Positions 53,470 to 64,000 of a stretch of 64,000 bases of DNA are shown here, one piece after another; the stretch's first letter is position 1, and the number at the start of each line of letters is the position of its first letter. Under the pieces are notes generated by a model, which was given only the letters and a program-made list of their open reading frames with translations, did no database searches and was not told the DNA's origin. A program made the translations under genes and the position numbers. The DNA is from Nocardioides hwasunensis (GTDB taxonomy: Bacteria; Actinomycetota; Actinomycetes; Propionibacteriales; Nocardioidaceae). The stretch spans positions 734,309 through 798,308 of the forward strand of contig NZ_JACXYY010000001.1 in the NCBI RefSeq assembly GCF_014779665.1, written 5' to 3'.

Positions 53470-54285
53470 TCAGTTGATCGGCGAGCCCACGATCGCCCGG
53501 AACCGTTCCAGCACGTCCGGGTCGCCCGCCACCGCGATCCCCGCCTCGTCGGAGCGGTCCCAGAGCCAGAGGTCGAGGTCAGCGGCGGTCCCGTCGACGA
53601 CCACGTCGGGCTCGAGGTCAGTGTCCTCCGGCGCGGCCACCACGTGGAAGTCCTCCTCGCCGGCGTACGACGTCCCGCTGTCGGGGTCGGTGCCGGAGAA
53701 CGTGCCGAACCGCAACCAGAACGAGTCGCCCGTGTCGGTGACGTCCACCCGCACCAGCGACGCACCCGGCTCCCACGCTCCCCACGGCGGGCAGCCGCCG
53801 TACATGACGTCGAGGCACTCGTGGACCCCGTCGGAGGCGAGCGTCGCGTCGAGCTCGCCGGCCACCCCGGCCGTCTGCTCGGCATCGACGCGATGGACCA
53901 GCGCCTCGTGGGCCTGTCGTCGCAGGATGAAGCCGACCGTGTGGTCGTCGGACCAGCTCCACGCCTCCTCAGCCGGGTCGGCCGCCGCCAGGGCGGACGA
54001 CAACGACGCCGACCACTCGTCGTAGGTCGCCAGCATCCCGTCGTAGGTCTCCGGGCGCGACAGGTAGCGCTCCTCGGGCTGCGCAGGTCGCCCATCGAGC
54101 ACCTCGGTCCACCAGCGCTGCACGGTGGCCAGGTGCCACAGCAGGTCGGCGGCGCTCCAGTCGGGGCAGGCGGGCACGCGTGCCTCGGGATCGCACGAGG
54201 CGAGCACCTCGCGAAACCGGAGCGACTCGGAGCGGAGGTGGGAACGGTAGGCGTCGGCGGACAGGCGTGCCGGAAGTGGGGTCAC
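53470..54285 (-). CDS. maleylpyruvate isomerase family mycothiol-dependent protein
   Basis: Protein of 271 aa of the DinB-like mycothiol-dependent family. The N-terminal metal-binding four-helix domain includes CPDWSAADLLWHLATVQRW near 40-58 and RRQAHEALVHRVDAE near 120-135, whose histidines ligate the metal. The C-terminal half is the MDMPI_C-type beta domain (LRFGTFSGTDPDSG, ADLDLWLWDR). Role and substrate unknown; the family transfers mycothiol. TACGGT 6 nt before the GTG start at 54285 supports leaderless transcription. It runs convergently with pheT and is divergent from argC, 92 bp between starts. Confidence 0.88.
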   Translation of the reverse strand: MTPLPARLSADAYRSHLRSESLRFREVLASCDPEARVPACPDWSAADLLWHLATVQRWWTEVLDGRPAQPEERYLSRPETYDGMLATYDEWSASLSSALAAADPAEEAWSWSDDHTVGFILRRQAHEALVHRVDAEQTAGVAGELDATLASDGVHECLDVMYGGCPPWGAWEPGASLVRVDVTDTGDSFWLRFGTFSGTDPDSGTSYAGEEDFHVVAAPEDTDLEPDVVVDGTAADLDLWLWDRSDEAGIAVAGDPDVLERFRAIVGSPIN

Positions 54286-54302
54286 TCCTGCACCGTAGGT
54301 GA

Positions 54303-56550
<2,248 letters not shown>

Positions 56551-56554
<4 letters not shown>

Positions 56555-57504
56555 GCGAGACGATCAGCACCGAGACCGACCTGAACCCGAGCCGCCCCGA
56601 CCCGGCCAAGGCGCGCACCCTCGCGGCGGCCCTGCCGTGGCTCAAGCGCTATCACGGCCAGACCATCGTGGTGAAGTACGGCGGCAACGCCATGACCGAC
56701 GAGTCGCTCAAGGTCGCCTTCGCCGAGGACATCGCCTTCCTGCGCTTCGCCGGGTTCAAGCCCGTCGTCGTGCATGGCGGCGGCCCGCAGATCTCCCGGA
56801 TGCTCGACAAGCTCGGCATCGAGTCGGAGTTCCGCGGTGGCCTGCGGGTCACCACCCCCGAGGCGATGGACGTCGTCCGGATGGTGCTCGTCGGCCAGGT
56901 CCAGCGCGAGCTCGTCGGCCTGATCAACCAGCACGGTGCGCTGGCGGTCGGTCTGTCCGGCGAGGACGCCGGGCTGTTCACGGCCCGCGCCATCAACACC
57001 GTGGTCGACGGCGAGGAGGTCGACCTCGGCCTGGTCGGCGAGGTCGCGCACGTGCGGCCCGAGGCCGTGCTCGACCTGATCGAGGCCGGTCGCGTGCCAG
57101 TCGTCAGCTCGGTCGCACCCGACGTCGAGGGTCGGGTCCACAACGTCAACGCCGACACGGCCGCCTCGTCGCTGGCGGTGGCGCTCGGGGCCGAGAAGCT
57201 CATGGTCCTCACCGACGTCGAGGGTCTCTACCGCGACTACGGCAACTCCGACGACCTCATCCAGGAGATCAGTCCGGAGGCGCTCGGTGACATGCTCCCG
57301 AGCCTCGACGCGGGGATGATCCCGAAGATGCGCGCCTGCTACGAGGCGGTGGTCGGGGGAGTGCCGCGCGCCACCGTCGTCGACGGCCGCGAGCCCCACG
57401 CGGTGCTCCTCGAGATCTTCACCGACGAGGGAGTCGGCACCCAGGTGCTGCCCGGCGCCACCACCAAGCTGCGCAAGCCGTACCCGAAGGAGGACCAGTC
57501 ATGA
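56551..57504 (+). CDS. argB: acetylglutamate kinase
   Basis: Committed-step kinase of 317 aa, probably feedback-inhibited by arginine, as the N-terminal helix ([18 protein letters not shown]) of arginine-sensitive forms is present. Catalytic elements include [31 protein letters not shown] and [12 protein letters not shown]. Arginine sensitivity is inferred from that helix. 4-bp ATGA overlaps on both sides. Confidence 0.96.
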
Positions 57505-58697
57505 GCGAGCAGATCCAGCAGCGCTACGCCGGCGCGGTCATGAACACCTTCGGCCCCCCCGCGCTCGCGCTCGTGCGCGGCCAGGGTGCCCACGTGTGGG
57601 ACGCCGACGGCAAGGAGTACGTCGACCTGCTCGGCGGCATCGCCGTGAACGCGCTCGGCCACGCGCACCCCGCGCTCGTCGACGCGGTCACCACCCAGCT
57701 CCAGACGCTGGGTCACGTCTCGAACTTCTTCGCCACGGAGCCGCAGGTGGCCCTCGCGGAGGAGCTCGTCGGCCTGCTGGGATGGGGCGACGAGGCGCGG
57801 GTCTTCTTCAGCAACTCCGGCGCCGAGGCCAACGAGGCCGCCCTCAAGCTCACCCGGCGCACCGGCCGCACCCGGGTCGTCGCTGCCGAGGGCTCCTTCC
57901 ACGGTCGCACCATGGGTGCCCTGTCCCTGACCTCCAAGGCGGCCTACCGCGAGCCGTTCGCGCCGCTGCCGGGCGAGGTCGCCTTCGTGCCCTACGACGA
58001 CGTGGCCGCGCTCGACTCAGCCGTCGACGACACCGTCGCCGCGATCGTGCTCGAGCCGATCCAGGGTGAGGCGGGCGTCGTCGTGCCGTCGGCCGACTAC
58101 CTCGCCGCCGCCCAGCGCATCGCCCACGACCACGGCGCACTGCTGTGGCTCGACGAGGTGCAGACGGGCATCGCCCGCACCGGCGCCTGGTTCGCCCACC
58201 AGCTCCTCGACGGCGTGCAGCCCGATGTCATCACCCTCGCCAAGGGCCTCGGCGGCGGCATCCCGATCGGTGCCACCGTCGCCCGTGGCAAGGCGGCCAC
58301 GCTGCTCCAGCCGGGCAACCACGGGACCACCTTCGGTGGCAACCCGGTGGCGTCGGCGGCCGCGCTCGCCGTCCTCCGCACCATCGAGGCCGAGGGTCTG
58401 CTCACGGCGACGCTCGAGCGTGGCGACCAGCTCGCGGCCCTCCTGGCCAAGCAGACCGGCGTCCTCGAGGTCACCGGCTCCGGCCTGATGCGAGGTGCCG
58501 AGCTCGACGGGCCGTACGCCGCCCAAGCGGTGGCCTCCGGCCGCGACGCCGGGTTCATCCTCAACGCCACCGGTCCCTCGCGCCTGCGGTTCGTCCCGCC
58601 GCTCGTCCTCACGAGCGACGACCTCGACGCGCTCGACGAGGCCCTGCCCACCATCCTCGACACCGCTCGCGCCGCAGCACAGGAGACGACCCCATGA
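57501..58697 (+). CDS. argD: acetylornithine aminotransferase
   Basis: PLP aminotransferase of 398 aa (class III), converting acetylglutamate semialdehyde to acetylornithine. The fold shows [44 protein letters not shown] and the PLP Lys248 in [14 protein letters not shown]. Ends with [13 protein letters not shown] overlaps with argB and argF. Confidence 0.96.
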   Translation: MSEQIQQRYAGAVMNTFGPPALALVRGQGAHVWDADGKEYVDLLGGIAVNALGHAHPALVDAVTTQLQTLGHVSNFFATEPQVALAEELVGLLGWGDEARVFFSNSGAEANEAALKLTRRTGRTRVVAAEGSFHGRTMGALSLTSKAAYREPFAPLPGEVAFVPYDDVAALDSAVDDTVAAIVLEPIQGEAGVVVPSADYLAAAQRIAHDHGALLWLDEVQTGIARTGAWFAHQLLDGVQPDVITLAKGLGGGIPIGATVARGKAATLLQPGNHGTTFGGNPVASAAALAVLRTIEAEGLLTATLERGDQLAALLAKQTGVLEVTGSGLMRGAELDGPYAAQAVASGRDAGFILNATGPSRLRFVPPLVLTSDDLDALDEALPTILDTARAAAQETTP

Positions 58698-59617
58698 CCC
58701 GCCACTTCCTCCGCGACGACGACCTCTCGCCCGCGGAGCTGATCGAGGTGCTCGACCTCGCCGATGCGATGAAGGCTGCGCCGTTCGACCACAAGCCTCT
58801 GGCCGGTCCGCACACCGTGGCACTCGTCTTCGACCGGCCGACCCTCCGCACGCAGGTGTCCTTCGCGGCCGGCATCGCCGAGCTCGGCGGGAACCCGATG
58901 ACCGTCGACGGCGGCTTGGCCGCCATGGGCAAGCGTGAGGGCGTCGAGGACGTCGCCCGGATCCTGGGTCGCCAGGCCTCCGCGATCGTGTGGCGCACCG
59001 CCCACCAGAGCGACGTCGACACCATGGCCGACCACGCCGGCGTACCCGTCCTCAACGCCCTCACCGACGAGTTCCACCCCTGCCAGCTGCTCGCCGACCT
59101 CCAGACCGTGCGCGAGCACAAGGGGCGTCTCGCCGGCGTCCGCGTCGCGTTCGTCGGCGACGGCGCGTGCAACATGGGCAACTCGTGGGTGCTGGCCGGA
59201 GCCTCGGCCGGGATGCACGTCGTCGTCGGCGCCCCCGAGGGCTTCACCCCGGACGCCGACGTCGTCGCGCGGGCCGTCGGGATCGCGCAGGAGACCGGTG
59301 GCTCTATCCAGCTGAGCGTCGACCCGCTCGAGGCGGTCAAGGGCGCCGACGTCGTGGTCACCGACTCGTGGGTCAGCATGGGGCGCGAGGAGGAGTCGGC
59401 CGACCGGCTGCGCATCTTCCCGCCCTACGGCGTCACCGACGAGCTCCTCGCCCACGCCGAGCCCGACGCGATCGTCATGCACTGCCTGCCGGCCTACCGC
59501 GGCAAGGAGATCTCCGAGTCCGTCATCGAGGGACCGCAGTCGGTCGTGTGGGACGAGGCCGAGAACCGTCGGCACGCGCAGAAGGCCGTGCTCACCTGGC
59601 TCCTGGAACGCTCATGA
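58694..59617 (+). CDS. argF: ornithine carbamoyltransferase, variant carbamoyl-phosphate loop
   Basis: Transcarbamylase of 307 aa, transferring a carbamoyl group to ornithine. The ornithine-binding parts are normal: [14 protein letters not shown], the SMG loop in [11 protein letters not shown], and HCLPAYRG with the catalytic cysteine. The carbamoyl-phosphate loop that usually reads STRTR is PTLRTQ here (residues 49-54), keeping Arg52 and Thr53 but replacing the first Ser-Thr and the last Arg. I believe related actinobacteria share this, but cannot confirm it. The stop overlaps a 12-codon ORF as ATGA. Confidence 0.93.
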   Translation: MTRHFLRDDDLSPAELIEVLDLADAMKAAPFDHKPLAGPHTVALVFDRPTLRTQVSFAAGIAELGGNPMTVDGGLAAMGKREGVEDVARILGRQASAIVWRTAHQSDVDTMADHAGVPVLNALTDEFHPCQLLADLQTVREHKGRLAGVRVAFVGDGACNMGNSWVLAGASAGMHVVVGAPEGFTPDADVVARAVGIAQETGGSIQLSVDPLEAVKGADVVVTDSWVSMGREEESADRLRIFPPYGVTDELLAHAEPDAIVMHCLPAYRGKEISESVIEGPQSVVWDEAENRRHAQKAVLTWLLERS

Positions 59618-59645
59618 GCACTCCACGACGCCGAGGGGACCCCGC

Positions 59646-59649
<4 letters not shown>
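59614..59649 (+). CDS. 12-codon bridging ORF between argF and argR
   Basis: Tiny ORF (ATG, ten codons, TGA; 11 residues [11 protein letters not shown]) starting within the argF stop (ATGA at 59614-59617) and ending within the argR start (ATGA at 59646-59649). It contains a GAGGGGA stretch that also serves as argR's ribosome-binding site. The peptide is probably not functional; the frame structure would let ribosomes step from argF to argR without a gap. Same layout as 35881-35964. Confidence 0.4.
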
Positions 59650-63643
<3,994 letters not shown>

Positions 63644-63675
63644 CCTGCGACGATGCGTGAACGGGACCCCCGGTT

Positions 63676-63704
63676 TTGCGTGCTCGCCGGGGTGTGGTTA
63701 ATGT
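63676..63704 (+). promoter_or_regulatory. rRNA operon promoter P1
   Basis: -35 TTGCGT (63676-63681) and -10 TAATGT (63699-63704) with 17-bp spacing, about 30 bp after the glycosylase stop. Downstream, AGCGGCGCCGCT-like hairpins follow (63713-63735). It precedes a second, stronger-looking promoter by 123 bp. Confidence 0.5.
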
Positions 63705-63798
63705 TCTCTCTGTCGCCGCAAGCGGCGCCGCTCCCTGGCCAGAAGGCCGGATGGAACGGAGACCAGCTGCGACCACCACCGAGCGTCGGACTTCGAGT

Positions 63799-63827
63799 TT
63801 GACTCAGGGGAACACGCCCGGTAAGTT
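63799..63827 (+). promoter_or_regulatory. rRNA operon promoter P2
   Basis: -35 TTGACT (63799-63804), near consensus, and -10 TAAGTT (63822-63827), 17-bp spacer. The pair lies ahead of the rRNA leader, as in other actinobacterial rrn promoters. Start expected near 63834. Confidence 0.75.
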
Positions 63828-63885
63828 TCTGCAGGTTGCCCCGCGACCGGAGCCAGCTTCGCTGGCGAGGATCGGGTGCGTCTGA

Positions 63886-64000
63886 TTTTTGAGAACTCAA
63901 CAGTGTGTTTGATTAGTCGACGAATTAGTTTGTTTTGCCCCGTTGACGTCAACGTGTGTCTGGCCTGGTGCATCTTTGTGGTGTGGGGGTTGGGTTTGTT
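63886..64000 (+). other. pre-16S rRNA leader, start of an rrn operon
   Basis: The AT-richer sequence containing TTTTTGAGAACTCAACAGTG (63886-63905) is the antitermination and processing leader typically found before actinobacterial 16S rRNA genes. A perfect palindrome CGTTGACGTCAACG lies at 63941-63954. The 16S gene itself has not begun by 64000. The whole 63644-64000 stretch is promoter and leader; no protein gene is seen in it. Confidence 0.8.

Overview
This is a 64 kb chromosomal stretch from a high-GC Gram-positive bacterium (Actinomycetota). The gene content points to the Nocardioidaceae/Propionibacteriales area: a GuaB1-type IMPDH/GMPR protein, a mycothiol-dependent isomerase family gene, an MmyB-type XRE regulator, an infC that appears to start at ATC, an actinobacterial rrn leader, and many genes whose start codon lies 6-8 nt after a TAnnnT hexamer, as in leaderless transcription. 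The genus call is inference; no database was searched. There is no sign of prophage, transposon, CRISPR array or large biosynthetic cluster. The window is mostly core metabolism and housekeeping.

Layout. 1-10 kb: DedA, a TrmH-type RNA methylase and peptide deformylase on the minus strand; a coupled acyl-CoA dehydrogenase pair behind a palindromic operator; YiaAB protein; a PLP amino-acid decarboxylase; two or three unknown proteins; GuaB1; a small sulfotransferase. 10.2-15.4 kb: a cluster of palindromic repeats, a 51-aa membrane protein, a LysR effector domain without its HTH coupled to a family A DNA polymerase, an XRE regulator divergent from an SDR, and VanZ. 15.4-23.1 kb: a catabolic island (class I amidotransferase, SDR, aldehyde dehydrogenase, glutamine-synthetase-like ligase, FadR regulator, permease, glutaminase) that looks like a gamma-glutamylated amine pathway. 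23.2-29.5 kb: a complete Mrp Na+/H+ antiporter operon (A/B fused, C, D, E, F, G). 29.7-31.9 kb: DUF1345 protein, tRNA-Leu(GAG), M20 peptidase.

32-36.4 kb: FMN riboswitch followed by ribD, ribE, a PnuC-type (PnuX) transporter, ribBA and ribH. 36.5-42.3 kb: DUF3072, hisE-hisG, a PH-domain protein, aldose epimerase, P-loop kinase, PLP deaminase/racemase-fold enzyme, a membrane protein, SseB. 42.3-45.1 kb: a structured leader with a terminator-like hairpin, then infC-rpmI-rplT, an rRNA methylase and DUF4031. 45.2-49.6 kb: a soluble histidine kinase, a response regulator, and a histidine kinase fused to a polytopic DUF4153/DUF4173 domain. 49.8-53.4 kb: pheS-pheT. 53.5-54.3 kb: a mycothiol-dependent isomerase family protein. 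54.4-63.1 kb: the complete arginine operon argC-J-B-D-F-R-G-H behind an ARG box overlapping a leaderless promoter, then a 3-methyladenine DNA glycosylase. The last 350 bases hold two tandem promoters and the processing leader of an rRNA operon whose 16S gene begins beyond the window.

The riboflavin and arginine operons are built from 1-bp (TGATG) and 4-bp (ATGA/GTGA) overlaps. At ribBA-ribH and argF-argR a tiny ORF fills the gap and overlaps both neighbours by ATGA, suggesting a termination-reinitiation chain. I found no clear new defence or biosynthetic system. The best leads are the amine-glutamylation island, the bridging mini-ORFs, the palindromic repeat cluster, the infC leader and the kinase-DUF4173 fusion.
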